From the NCBI RefSeq assembly GCF_024168825.1, contig NZ_JALJWH010000001.1:4898001-4962000 (forward strand): a DNA stretch of 64,000 bases, read 5' to 3'. The stretch comes from Paenarthrobacter sp. A20 (lineage in GTDB: Bacteria > Actinomycetota > Actinomycetes > Actinomycetales > Micrococcaceae). Position 1 is the first letter of the stretch. The number at the start of each line of letters is the position of its first letter. This document shows positions 25,573 to 33,831 of the stretch, in pieces. Position numbers and translations under genes: made by a program. The notes beneath the pieces were generated by a model. The model saw only the letters and a program-made list of their open reading frames with translations. It searched no databases and had not been told where the DNA came from.

Positions 25573-26925
25573 CTAGCTGATGGCGGATTTCATCTCATCC
25601 ACGGCTTTCTTCCCGGCTTCTTCCGGCGAGAGCCTGTTGAACATGACCTCCGACGTGTAGCGCTTGATGATTTCCTGGATGGCACCTGCACCCTTCGGCG
25701 GAGCGGCCGGGGCTTCGCCGAGCTCTTCCTTGATGGCGCCGATGAAGTCGACCACCTTGACGTCCGCCTTCGCGAGCTTCGGGGCGATTGCGTCGCGGAC
25801 CTCGGAGTTGGGGTAGACGCCGCGGTCGGCCAGCAGGATCTCTCCGGCCTTGGCGTTGTTGGTCAGGAAGTTGATGAACTTCGCTGTTTCTTCAGGGTGC
25901 TTGGTCCGCGATGATGCCGACCAGAACTGCGACGCCTTGTACCAAAGGCCGGCGTCCTCAGCCTTGCCGGTCTTGGACGGGAACCGAAGGATCTGCAGTT
26001 CGCCGCCGGAAGCCTTCTCGAGGGCGGGAAGCTGGTTGGACCACCAGAATGCCATGCCGTTCTTACCGGTCGCCAGGCCGCTCTGGTCCAGCGGTGCGGC
26101 TTCGGCTTCGACAATCTCCGATGCCGTAGGCACTGCCTTGTTCTCGCTCATCTGCTTCAGGAATTCCCAGTAGCCCTTGATGTCCGAGGGCTCGAAGCCG
26201 AGCTTTCCGTCCTGGGTGTAGAGCGACTTACCGTTCTGGCGCAGCCACACCCCGAGGGAGGCTTCGTCCGTCCCGTAGGCCGCAGCACCGTAGGTCCCCT
26301 TGGGAGACTTGGCTGTCACCTCGGCTGCAATGCGCTCGAAGTCTTCCCAGGTCCAGGTTTTGTCATCCGGAAGCGCTACGCCTGCAGCCTCGAAGACCGC
26401 CGGGTTGGCCAGGATGGTGGCGGCATTGATGCCCGCGGCAATACCCGTAAGGCCCTTCTCGCCCTTACCGGCGTTGAGTGCGGCTTCGTCGAGTTTGGAC
26501 GTGTCAATGTCGTACTTGGAAAGGTCAAGCAGGGCACCGCGGGTGGAGTATTCGGTGATGTACTTTTCGTCCATCTGGATGATGTCAGGAGCATCGTTGG
26601 CCGCAACCTGCGTGGCCAGCTTGTCCCAGTAACCGCTCCAGTCGCCGTATTCAGCCTTGACCTTGATGTTGGGGTTCTCGGCCTCGAACGCCGCGATGGC
26701 TTCCTGTGTCAGCTGCGCACGCTTGTCGCCGCCCCACCACGAAAAGCGAAGCTCGACTTTTCCGTCAGCGCTTTTCGCCTCGGATCCCCCGCCGCAGGCG
26801 GTGAGGGCGAGTACCGCGGCGGCTGTTGCTGCGATGAGGGCAGAGGCGCGGAGCCTGCGCTTGGCCTTGGGTGCTTCAGCACGGGTTGCGGGGGCGATTG
26901 CTTCACCCTTTGGATTTACCGGCAC
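25573..26925 (-). CDS. Sugar-binding lipoprotein (CUT1 family 1), system 3
   Basis: 450-residue binding protein with a long basic cytoplasmic leader (about 25 residues), hydrophobic segment LIAATAAAVLALTACGGG and lipobox LTAC. The body shares long stretches with the orphan protein at 16575 (RFSWWGGDKR, EYGDWSGYWDKLATQVA, FWSASSRTKHPEE), evidence of duplication within the cluster. GTG start at 26925 has GGAG eight bases before it. Expression is probably separate from the permeases upstream, since a strong hairpin lies between (27063-27096), and it has its own LacI-type box at 26962. Confidence 0.9.
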   Translation of the reverse strand: MPVNPKGEAIAPATRAEAPKAKRRLRASALIAATAAAVLALTACGGGSEAKSADGKVELRFSWWGGDKRAQLTQEAIAAFEAENPNIKVKAEYGDWSGYWDKLATQVAANDAPDIIQMDEKYITEYSTRGALLDLSKYDIDTSKLDEAALNAGKGEKGLTGIAAGINAATILANPAVFEAAGVALPDDKTWTWEDFERIAAEVTAKSPKGTYGAAAYGTDEASLGVWLRQNGKSLYTQDGKLGFEPSDIKGYWEFLKQMSENKAVPTASEIVEAEAAPLDQSGLATGKNGMAFWWSNQLPALEKASGGELQILRFPSKTGKAEDAGLWYKASQFWSASSRTKHPEETAKFINFLTNNAKAGEILLADRGVYPNSEVRDAIAPKLAKADVKVVDFIGAIKEELGEAPAAPPKGAGAIQEIIKRYTSEVMFNRLSPEEAGKKAVDEMKSAIS

Positions 26926-26961
26926 TGTTGTCTCCGATCTTCATTGATCCTGATGCGATGT

Positions 26962-26977
26962 GAGAAAGCGTTTTCTT
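26962..26977. promoter_or_regulatory. LacI-type operator box upstream of binding protein 3
   Basis: GAGAAAGCGTTTTCTT differs by one end base from the box at 39822-39839; it is 37 bases upstream of the GTG start at 26925. Confidence 0.6.
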
Positions 26978-26990
26978 ACTGTTGATTATG

Positions 26991-27031
26991 GTACAAGTCA
27001 CAGTCTTGTATGACAAGACGTTGACTTGTAC
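26991..27031. promoter_or_regulatory. Nested palindromes, GntR-like operator candidate
   Basis: Outer arms GTACAAGTCA / TGACTTGTAC (perfect 10-bp) enclose an inner perfect palindrome GTCTTGT-ATG-ACAAGAC at 27003-27019. The form TTGT-n-ACAA is that of GntR-family operators. It lies just upstream of the LacI box in front of binding protein 3. Confidence 0.5.
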
Positions 27032-27062
27032 TACTTGTTGGTGGCGTCCGACGGCGGCACTC

Positions 27063-27096
27063 ACCAAAAGGGGGCGGCATGCGCCCCCTTCTGGTG
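27063..27096 (-). terminator. Strong hairpin terminator after permease operon 3
   Basis: CACCAAAAGGGGGCG pairs with CGCCCCCTTCTGGTG around GCATG with one mismatch. It is 12 bases after the stop of the permease at 27108 and should reduce read-through into the binding-protein gene. Confidence 0.7.
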
Positions 27097-27107
27097 GAAC
27101 GATCGGT

Positions 27108-28037
27108 CTACTTGATGCCTGTGGTGGCGATGCCCTTGATAAGGAAGCGCTGGCCGAACAGGAAGACCAGGAATACGGGGAGCAAGGACACGATGGACAT
27201 TGCGAAGAGTGATCCCCAGCTGGTGGCGGACTGCGAGTCAACGAAGGCCCGCAAAGCCACCGGCACGGTGAACATATCCGGGTCCGTCAGGTAGATGAGG
27301 GCGCCGAAGAAGTCGTTCCAGGTCCAGATGAACGTGAAAATGGTGGTGGTGGCCAGGGCCGGGACCATCAGGGGCAGGATGACGCGAAGGAAGATCCGGG
27401 GGTGGCCGGCGCCGTCAATGCGCGCTGCCTCATCGAGGTCCTTCGGGATGCCGCGGATGAATTGGACCATGAGGAACACGAAGAACGCATCCGTGGCCAG
27501 GAGCTTGGGCACAATCAGCGGCCAGAACGTATTCACCCAGCCGATCTGCGAGAACAGGATGTACTGGGGCACGATTACCACGTGGAAGGGCAGCATGATG
27601 GTCAGCAGCATGATGCCGAAGAAGATCTTCTTGCCACTGAACTGCAGGCGGGCGAAGGCGTAGGCGGCCATGGAACAGGAGACCAGGTTGCCAACGATCG
27701 AGCCCAGGACCACGATCGCGGAGTTGATCATGTAATGCCCGAACGGGTGCGTCAGCGCGGACCAGCCGTCGGTGTAGTTGCTCATCTCCAGGTTCTCCAG
27801 CCAGAGACCCGGCTCACGGAAGATGAGGTCATTGGGGCGCAGGGAGGAAACCACCATCCACAACAGCGGGTAGATCATGACGCCGCCAACAAGGATCAGG
27901 ATGGCGTGCTTGATCAGGCCCTTGATGCGGGCGCTGCGGCTATAGGCCAGGTTTCCCCGGGATTCACGGCGGCGCGGGCTCTTACCGGACGTGGCGTCAG
28001 AGGAGGAAGCGGCGGGGAGGGTCTGGAGTTTAGTCAT
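27108..28037 (-). CDS. Sugar ABC transporter permease, MalG-like (CUT1), system 3
   Basis: 309 residues: Ser/Arg-rich cytoplasmic leader, six hydrophobic segments from AILILVGGVMIYPLLWMVVS, and EAA loop DLDEAARIDGAGHPRIFLRV. ATG at 28037 is used (MTKLQTLP); it overlaps the end of the upstream permease by eight bases, so the two are coupled. Counterpart of 20063 in system 2. Followed by a strong terminator. Confidence 0.9.
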   Translation of the reverse strand: MTKLQTLPAASSSDATSGKSPRRRESRGNLAYSRSARIKGLIKHAILILVGGVMIYPLLWMVVSSLRPNDLIFREPGLWLENLEMSNYTDGWSALTHPFGHYMINSAIVVLGSIVGNLVSCSMAAYAFARLQFSGKKIFFGIMLLTIMLPFHVVIVPQYILFSQIGWVNTFWPLIVPKLLATDAFFVFLMVQFIRGIPKDLDEAARIDGAGHPRIFLRVILPLMVPALATTTIFTFIWTWNDFFGALIYLTDPDMFTVPVALRAFVDSQSATSWGSLFAMSIVSLLPVFLVFLFGQRFLIKGIATTGIK

Positions 28038-28974
28038 CGTAGAACACCCAATACTTTGAAGCGATGAAGTTGATGGCAGTGAAGGCACCGATGATGACCA
28101 GCAGGAACCAGGCCATCGCTGAGGCGTAACCCATATCGAACTGGCCGAAGCCCTTTTGGTACAGGTACAGGGTGAAGAACATGGTGGAGTCGGACGGGCC
28201 GCCGTTGCCTCCGGAGACGATGAACGCCTGCGTGAACGACTGGAATGAACCGATGATCTGCAGCACCAGGTTGAAGAAGATGATGGGGCTCAGCATGGGG
28301 AGCGTGATCCGCCAGAACTGCTGCAGCGTGGTTGCGCCGTCCACCTTGGCTGCCTCGTAGTACATCACCGGGATCTGGCGCAGGCCGGCCAGGAAGATGA
28401 TCATGGGGCTACCAAAGGTCCAGACGTGCAGCAGGATGATGGAGCCCAGTGCGGTGTTGGGGTCAGAGATCCACCCCGGCCCTTCAATGCCCACCATCGC
28501 AAGGACCTGGTTCACCAGGCCGGTGGTACCGAAGATCTGCTTCCACAGGATGGCAACAGCAACGGAACCGCCCAACAGGGAGGGCAAGTAGAAGATGGAG
28601 CGGTAGAACGGAAGGCCGCGAAGACCCTTGTCCAGGACCAAGGCAATCACCAGAGCAACAGCCAACTGAAGCGGAACACCCACCAGGACGTAGGTGAAGG
28701 TGACGCGCAGCGAGTTGTGCAGGCGGGCATCGCCGAACATCCGGACAAAGTTGTCCAGGCCGACCCATTCCGGTGGCTGCAGGAGATTGTAGTCCGTGAA
28801 GGACAGGTACAAGGACATCAGCATGGGGCCCACGGTGATCGCAGCCAGGCCGAGCAGCCAGGGAAGAAGGAACACGTAGGCGGCCTTATTGTCGCGGCCG
28901 TTCGCTTTCTTCTCTTCTTTGGTCATGGGGCCCTTGCGGCGGGTCATCGTGGAGAGTTCGCCAATGGCGCTCAT
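28030..28974 (-). CDS. Sugar ABC transporter permease, MalF-like (CUT1), system 3
   Basis: 314 residues with a charged leader (MTRRKGPMTKEEKKANGRDN within the first 31) then AYVFLLPWLLGLAAITVGPM and the EAA loop YYEAAKVDGATTLQQFWRI. ATG at 28974 has GAGGGGGAA upstream; the open frame extends further but is not protein-like. First gene of a two-permease operon whose binding protein lies downstream beyond a terminator. The divergent partner is the hydrolase at 29350, with two LacI-type boxes in between. Confidence 0.9.
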   Translation of the reverse strand: MSAIGELSTMTRRKGPMTKEEKKANGRDNKAAYVFLLPWLLGLAAITVGPMLMSLYLSFTDYNLLQPPEWVGLDNFVRMFGDARLHNSLRVTFTYVLVGVPLQLAVALVIALVLDKGLRGLPFYRSIFYLPSLLGGSVAVAILWKQIFGTTGLVNQVLAMVGIEGPGWISDPNTALGSIILLHVWTFGSPMIIFLAGLRQIPVMYYEAAKVDGATTLQQFWRITLPMLSPIIFFNLVLQIIGSFQSFTQAFIVSGGNGGPSDSTMFFTLYLYQKGFGQFDMGYASAMAWFLLVIIGAFTAINFIASKYWVFYDD

Positions 28975-29349
28975 TGTTTCCCCCTCGCCGGAGCGCGAAC
29001 GCCTTGCGGCGTCCCCGTGTTTGTTACAGCGGCCATGTGGTCTCCTTTGGTCATCGTGGCCATCCACGGAGTTCGAGTCTGGGTGGTACTTGCCTTGCGG
29101 GGGCGCCGCCATACTTCCGGCGCTCCCCCATGGGAAGCCAGGATTCGGGTCCCGGCTTTCAGCGGCTCCGTACCAAAGTAAACGTTTTCTTGACCCATGT
29201 ACAGCCTTTTGCTAATTTTTGAGAAAGCGTTTTCTTGCGAAGCCGCCCACATCGATTTCCCCACGCTGAAGAAGCCCGGCGTGCACTTCCGCACACCACC
29301 CCGCACCGATAAGGCTGGACACAATTGTTTCCCACCGACTCCGCCTGCC
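28975..29349. promoter_or_regulatory. Divergent control region (375 bp) with two LacI-type boxes
   Basis: AAGTAAACGTTTTCTTGA at 29176-29193 and TGAGAAAGCGTTTTCTTG at 29220-29237, 44 bp apart, i.e. about four helical turns, which would allow cooperative or looped binding. They lie between permease operon 3 (minus) and the hydrolase/Gfo-Idh-DUF6807/M24 operon (plus). Apart from this and the leader of either gene I see nothing in the stretch. Confidence 0.6.
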
Positions 29350-30567
29350 ATGACCACCGCTGACATGGCAGAATCGCCCAACCGCCCCAGCGCGCTGGCC
29401 GGCTACGAAGATTGGCCCGGGTATGCGGCGCGCCATCAGCACGTGGCCGGCTCGCCTGAAGCGGGGCAACTGGCCGACACACTTGGGGTTCCTGCCGTAA
29501 CACCGGACCTTGGGTACACGGTGCACTCGGAATCGGAGCACGACGGCGTCATCACCTCGTCCCTTTCCTGGCAGTTGGGCTTCGGGCCAAGAACCTCCGC
29601 TTGGTTCGTGCGGCCGGCCGGCGCCACCGGACCACTGCCCGGCCTGCTCGCCCTGCACTGCCATGGAGGCATCAAGGCTTACGGTGCCGAGCGGCTCGTG
29701 TCCCTTCCTGCAGGCGCCGAAGACCACGACGGCGGTACCTCCACCGCTGGCGGCTTCGGCCGCCTGCCTCGCGGATTGAGTGGAAAGCTTTACGGCGGGC
29801 GGGCGCCCGCCACGTGGTTGGCACAACAGGGCTTTGCCGTTCTGGCGCACGACGCTTTCATGTGGGGCAGCCGTCGTTTTGAGCTGGATCCCCTGCCTTG
29901 GCGGACTGCCAAAGCGGTCGACGGCCAGCAGGCACTCTGGCGGGAGGCCGGCGTCGAACCCTCCGCGGCGGAACAGTACGACTCAGCGGCGGCCGCCCAC
30001 GAGGAAACCGTGGCGAAAGCTGCCACGCTGCTCGGAAGCAGTGTTGCCGGAACCGTGGCGCATGACGACCTCGCGGCACTGGGTATCCTGGCATCCCTGC
30101 CGGGAGTGGACCGGGATCGGCTCGGTTGCCTGGGCTTCTCCGGCGGAGGTGGCCGGGCTTTGGTGCTGGCCGCCCTCACTCCCCGGATCCGTTGCTACGT
30201 GGTGACCTGCATGATGACCACTTTTGAGTCGCTCCTGCCTTCCTACCTCGACGCACACTCCTGGCTGCTGCATTCCCCTGGCCTGGCCAGGCTTGGAGAC
30301 TGGCCGGACCTGGCTGTGCGCTCCAACGCCCACGTCCTGGTCCAATACGGACTGGCCGACCACCTCTTCCCCGAACAGGGCATGCGCGACGCCCATGCCC
30401 GTTTGTCGTCACGCATGCCCACCCGCTACACGGGCAGCTTCTGGCAGGAACCCCACGTTTTTACCCCGGCCATGCAGGACGAGGCCGCGGCCTTCCTCAC
30501 CGCAGCCCTGCAGCCTACACACCCCGCCAGTTCCACCGCACCTGATCCCGCTAGGACGGACTCATGA
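29350..30567 (+). CDS. Alpha/beta hydrolase (dienelactone hydrolase/acetylxylan-esterase-like)
   Basis: 405-residue cytoplasmic alpha/beta hydrolase. Seen: LALHCHGGIKAYGAERL (oxyanion region), the nucleophile elbow LGFSGGGGRAL (GxSxG), acid in YGLADHLFPEQGM and C-terminal His in WQEPHVFTPAM, an order consistent with a Ser-Asp-His triad. An insert of about 90 residues between the oxyanion strand and the elbow could form a lid. ATG at 29350 is chosen, because the operator at 29220 would otherwise lie inside the gene. Its stop overlaps the start of the Gfo/Idh-DUF6807 gene (ATGA). Acetyl or acyl ester cleavage on a sugar is likely, by context and family, but the substrate is not known. Confidence 0.75.
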   Translation: MTTADMAESPNRPSALAGYEDWPGYAARHQHVAGSPEAGQLADTLGVPAVTPDLGYTVHSESEHDGVITSSLSWQLGFGPRTSAWFVRPAGATGPLPGLLALHCHGGIKAYGAERLVSLPAGAEDHDGGTSTAGGFGRLPRGLSGKLYGGRAPATWLAQQGFAVLAHDAFMWGSRRFELDPLPWRTAKAVDGQQALWREAGVEPSAAEQYDSAAAAHEETVAKAATLLGSSVAGTVAHDDLAALGILASLPGVDRDRLGCLGFSGGGGRALVLAALTPRIRCYVVTCMMTTFESLLPSYLDAHSWLLHSPGLARLGDWPDLAVRSNAHVLVQYGLADHLFPEQGMRDAHARLSSRMPTRYTGSFWQEPHVFTPAMQDEAAAFLTAALQPTHPASSTAPDPARTDS

Positions 30568-32612
30568 CCCAGCCTTTGACCACCTCAACTGCGGATGCCC
30601 AAGCCCGGCTCCCCCGCATCGCACTGGTGGGCGTGCACGGATTCGGCGAACGGCACTTGGACAACCTTGACCGCCTGAGCGCTGCCGGCCGCGTCGAACT
30701 GGTTGCCGTGGCCGATCCCCTACCCCCGGCGGAGGGGGAACTCAGCCACGGGGTCGACGTCTTCACGTCCCTTGATGAGCTCCTCGCTGCTGGAACCGCG
30801 CCGGACGTGGTGATCGTCTCCACGCCCATCCAGACCCACGCGCCTTTGGCCCTCGCTGCCCTCAAAGCCGGCGCCAATGTGTATCTGGAAAAGCCACCAG
30901 TAGCGTCCATGGAGCAATACGAGGAAGTCATGGCAGCGGCCGCGAGCGCCGGACGACTGGTTCAAGTGGGGTTCCAGAGCCTGGGTTCCGAGGCCTTGCC
31001 CGCGATCGAAGCACTCGTGGCATCCGGCGGCATTGGTGAGGTCCGGGGCATCAGTGCCACTGGCCTGTGGCTGCGCACCAAGGGGTATTTCAAGCGCTCC
31101 CGGTGGGCCGGGAAGCGCAGCCTGAACGGAACCGACGTGGTGGACGGGGTGGCCACCAACGCCCTGGCGCACGCCGTTGCTACCGGGCTGCGGCTGGCTG
31201 GTGCCAGGACAGTAGCGGATGTCGAATCCGTAGACACCGATCTCTACCGGGCCAACGACACCGAGAGTGACGACACCTCAGTGGTGAGGGTACGGACCAC
31301 GGACGGCACAGTCCTGACCTGCGCCCTGACGCTCTGCGCACCCGTGCAGTCCGCACCGGCGGTCACCATCTACGGGACGTTGGGACAGCTCGCCCTCTCG
31401 TACACGGAGGACCGAGTGGAGATCACCACGCCCGAGGGTGTCCGGACGCAGAGTTTTGGGCGGAAGGATCTGCTGGAGAACCTGCTGGCCGCCCGCAGTG
31501 AGAAGGATCTACTCAGCCCGCTCAGTGGCGCCGGCGCCTACATCTCCGTGCTGGAGGCCATCCGCACGGCAGACTCACCCTTGCCGATCCATCCGGACTT
31601 CATCAGCTGGGAGGGCCGGGACGACGACGCCCACCCCGTGGTGCACGGCATCGAATCCTTGATCCGCCGGGCAGCCTTGGGCCAAGCCACTTTCGCGGAG
31701 CTCGGAGCACCGTGGACTGACTCCGCCGGGACCTCCCTCACCATCAACGGCACCCCGGTCGCGACACTCCAGGACGGCACCCACATCCGTGGGACCTCCT
31801 CCCCGCGCCCCTATGTCCACCCCGTGCGGACCCTTGGCGGAACGGTGGTCACCGATCACGTCCCCGAAGACCACGTGTGGCACTTGGGTGCAGGTGTGGC
31901 ACTCCAGGATGTGGATGGCATCAACTTCTGGGGCGGCCGGACTTACACCCGCGACGCCGGGGCGTACGTCTGGCGCAAGGACCACGGCCGCATCGTCACC
32001 GAATCCGCGGAGCACAGTGATGGGCATCGGCGCGAACACCTGAGCTGGCTCGGGCCCGACGGCACACCGGTGCTGCGCGAGCAGCGCGAGTGGCGCTGGG
32101 CCGCCGTCGGGAATTCAGCATGGAAACTGACCCTGGACTTCACGCTGGAGTCCGCCACCGGTCGTACCGTACTGCTGGGCAGCCCCGGTTCCAACGGGCG
32201 GCCGCAGGGCGGTTACGGCGGCTTCTTCTGGCGGCTGCCCAACGTTGGCGGCGCCACCATCTGGACTCCGGACGCGCGTGGCGAGGACGCTGTGCACGGC
32301 ACCGTGGCGCCATGGCTGGCGTGGTCGGGAACGTTCGACGCCGGAACGTCCGACGCGGCGCACGTCACGGGCGACCCCGGGCTGGGCCACCCGGCAACGC
32401 TCGTATTCCTTTCTTCGCCTCAGGCCCCGGACCCTTGGTTCGTACGGCACTCCGGTTACCCCGGCGTCGGGCTATCGCTGGCCTGGGATGCCCCGGTGTC
32501 CGCCGAGCCCGAACGCCCTGTCCACAGGTCGGTCACCGTGCTCGTCACGGATGGCTTCCTGGCAACACAAGACATTGAACTGCTCATCACTACCTTGGGG
32601 GAATCGGCATGA
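30564..32612 (+). CDS. Gfo/Idh/MocA oxidoreductase fused to DUF6807, second copy
   Basis: 682-residue paralogue of the protein encoded at 11259. Same order: Rossmann domain with IALVGVHGFGERHLDNLDRL, EKP in YLEKPPVASMEQ, shared core RSRWAGKRSL.G.DVVDGVATN, then from about residue 410 the DUF6807 domain with PRPYVHPVRTLGGTVVTDH, HVWHLGAGVALQDVDGINFW and GYGGFFWRLP. The linker is shorter than in the other copy. It is coupled by four-base overlaps to an esterase-like hydrolase upstream and an M24-fold protein downstream, so the three probably work on one substrate. Reaction unknown; the fused second domain is usually a separate protein elsewhere. Confidence 0.82.
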   Translation: MTQPLTTSTADAQARLPRIALVGVHGFGERHLDNLDRLSAAGRVELVAVADPLPPAEGELSHGVDVFTSLDELLAAGTAPDVVIVSTPIQTHAPLALAALKAGANVYLEKPPVASMEQYEEVMAAAASAGRLVQVGFQSLGSEALPAIEALVASGGIGEVRGISATGLWLRTKGYFKRSRWAGKRSLNGTDVVDGVATNALAHAVATGLRLAGARTVADVESVDTDLYRANDTESDDTSVVRVRTTDGTVLTCALTLCAPVQSAPAVTIYGTLGQLALSYTEDRVEITTPEGVRTQSFGRKDLLENLLAARSEKDLLSPLSGAGAYISVLEAIRTADSPLPIHPDFISWEGRDDDAHPVVHGIESLIRRAALGQATFAELGAPWTDSAGTSLTINGTPVATLQDGTHIRGTSSPRPYVHPVRTLGGTVVTDHVPEDHVWHLGAGVALQDVDGINFWGGRTYTRDAGAYVWRKDHGRIVTESAEHSDGHRREHLSWLGPDGTPVLREQREWRWAAVGNSAWKLTLDFTLESATGRTVLLGSPGSNGRPQGGYGGFFWRLPNVGGATIWTPDARGEDAVHGTVAPWLAWSGTFDAGTSDAAHVTGDPGLGHPATLVFLSSPQAPDPWFVRHSGYPGVGLSLAWDAPVSAEPERPVHRSVTVLVTDGFLATQDIELLITTLGESA

Positions 32613-33718
32613 CCACGCCCACTCAATCCACTCCAGCCGTGGCTGCACTCACGGCTCCCGGCAACGCAGCCGACCGCGCCGTGAAACGCCGCCGCGTGCT
32701 GGACATCCTGGACGCCGCAGGACGCGACTCGCTCCTGCTGACGTCCAACACGGCGCTTACCTGGTACCTGGACGGCAGTCGCGTCCACATCAGCCTGGCC
32801 GGCGACCCCATCGCGGCCCTCTTGGTGGACCGCTCCGGCGACCATCTGGTCACGTTCAACAACGAGGCCGGGAGGATCGCCGCCGAGGAATTGCCGGAAG
32901 GCGTCAGCCTGGACACGGTCCCATGGCACGGCCAGCTGCATGCTGCGGCCGCGGGCCTGGCGATCGACGGAGACCCACTGGTGGAGGCTGCAGTCACCTC
33001 GGAACTCCGGGCGGCCCGCCAGCAACTCCTGCCCGCCGAGGCAGCCCGGTACGCCTCACTGTCCGCCGACGCGGCGGCAGCCATGACCGATGTCCTCACA
33101 ACTGCGACACCGGAAACCACTGAGTTCCAGCTGGTTTCAGAGCTGGCCGCCAGGATCGTTGCAGCAGGTGCCGAGCCGCTGGTCCTGCTCTGCAACGGCA
33201 CGTCCCGCAGCGACTTCCGGCACCCGCTGGCCACGCACTCCCCCATCGGCAGGCGCGCCATGGCAGTTGTTTGTGCACGCAGGAACGGTTTGGTGGCCAA
33301 CGTGACCCGTTGGGTGGCGTTCGACGCCGGGACTCCCCGGGAGCTGGACGCCGAGGCCCGCATCGCAGCTGTAGAGGCCGACATCTTCCGGGCCACGGTC
33401 CCCGGCGCCAGGCTCAACGAGGTCTTCACCCAGATCCAGCAGGCCTATGCCCGGCATGGATTCGGCGACGATCAGTGGACGCTGCACCACCAGGGCGGCC
33501 CAGCAGGATATGCAGGCCGCGATCCCCGGGTCACCGCAGACGTGACGGACACCATCGTCCTCAACCAGCCCTTCACGTGGAACCCGTCCGGTCCTGCCGT
33601 GAAGATCGAGGACACGGTGCTGCTCACGGATTCCGGCCTGCGGGTCCTGACCACGGACGATCGCTGGCCGACCACCGAAGTGGACGGCCGCCGTCGTCCG
33701 CTGACGCTCCGCCCCTGA
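32609..33718 (+). CDS. M24 (pita-bread) fold protein with missing metal ligands
   Basis: 369-residue protein of the Xaa-Pro aminopeptidase/creatinase fold: N-terminal domain about 1-135, C-terminal pita-bread domain 145-355. In active M24 peptidases five ligands are Asp, Asp, His, Glu, Glu. Here the segment that should read D-x-G...(S/A)D is VVCARRNGLVANVTR (positions 220-234), so both Asp are replaced (Cys/Ala and Asn231); His294 is kept in LHHQGGPAGY; the first Glu is replaced in FTWNPSG (Asn325) and only Glu334 remains (KIEDTVLLTDSG). It is therefore unlikely to bind two metals; a creatinase-like metal-free hydrolase or a binding protein is possible. Start overlaps the preceding stop (ATGA). 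Last gene of the operon. Confidence 0.75.
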   Translation: MTTPTQSTPAVAALTAPGNAADRAVKRRRVLDILDAAGRDSLLLTSNTALTWYLDGSRVHISLAGDPIAALLVDRSGDHLVTFNNEAGRIAAEELPEGVSLDTVPWHGQLHAAAAGLAIDGDPLVEAAVTSELRAARQQLLPAEAARYASLSADAAAAMTDVLTTATPETTEFQLVSELAARIVAAGAEPLVLLCNGTSRSDFRHPLATHSPIGRRAMAVVCARRNGLVANVTRWVAFDAGTPRELDAEARIAAVEADIFRATVPGARLNEVFTQIQQAYARHGFGDDQWTLHHQGGPAGYAGRDPRVTADVTDTIVLNQPFTWNPSGPAVKIEDTVLLTDSGLRVLTTDDRWPTTEVDGRRRPLTLRP

Positions 33719-33753
33719 CTCCTGCACCCAACACTCCTGCGCCCAACCACGAA

Positions 33754-33791
33754 AAGGGGCGGGGTCACCATCACGGTGACCCCGCCCCTTT
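33754..33791. terminator. Strong bidirectional hairpin terminator
   Basis: AAAGGGGCGGGGTCACC pairs with GGTGACCCGCCCCTTT (one bulged G) around ATCAC, followed by T on the plus strand and preceded by A-rich sequence. It lies between the convergent M24-fold and aldehyde dehydrogenase genes. Confidence 0.75.
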
Positions 33792-33804
33792 ATCGTGTGC
33801 GCTC

Positions 33805-33827
33805 ACCCAAGTAGGTCGCAGTTGGGT
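33805..33827. repeat. Short deletion form of the 43133 palindrome
   Basis: ACCCAAGTAGGTCGCAG followed by TTGGGT: the first 17 bases match the left arm of the element at 43133 (one change) and the last six its right end, with the core missing. Confidence 0.55.
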
Positions 33828-33831
33828 GGGG

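Noticed and set aside
29197..29349. N-terminal extension of the alpha/beta hydrolase
   Set aside because: It would place an operator box inside the coding region and the extra residues show no conserved or signal-like character.
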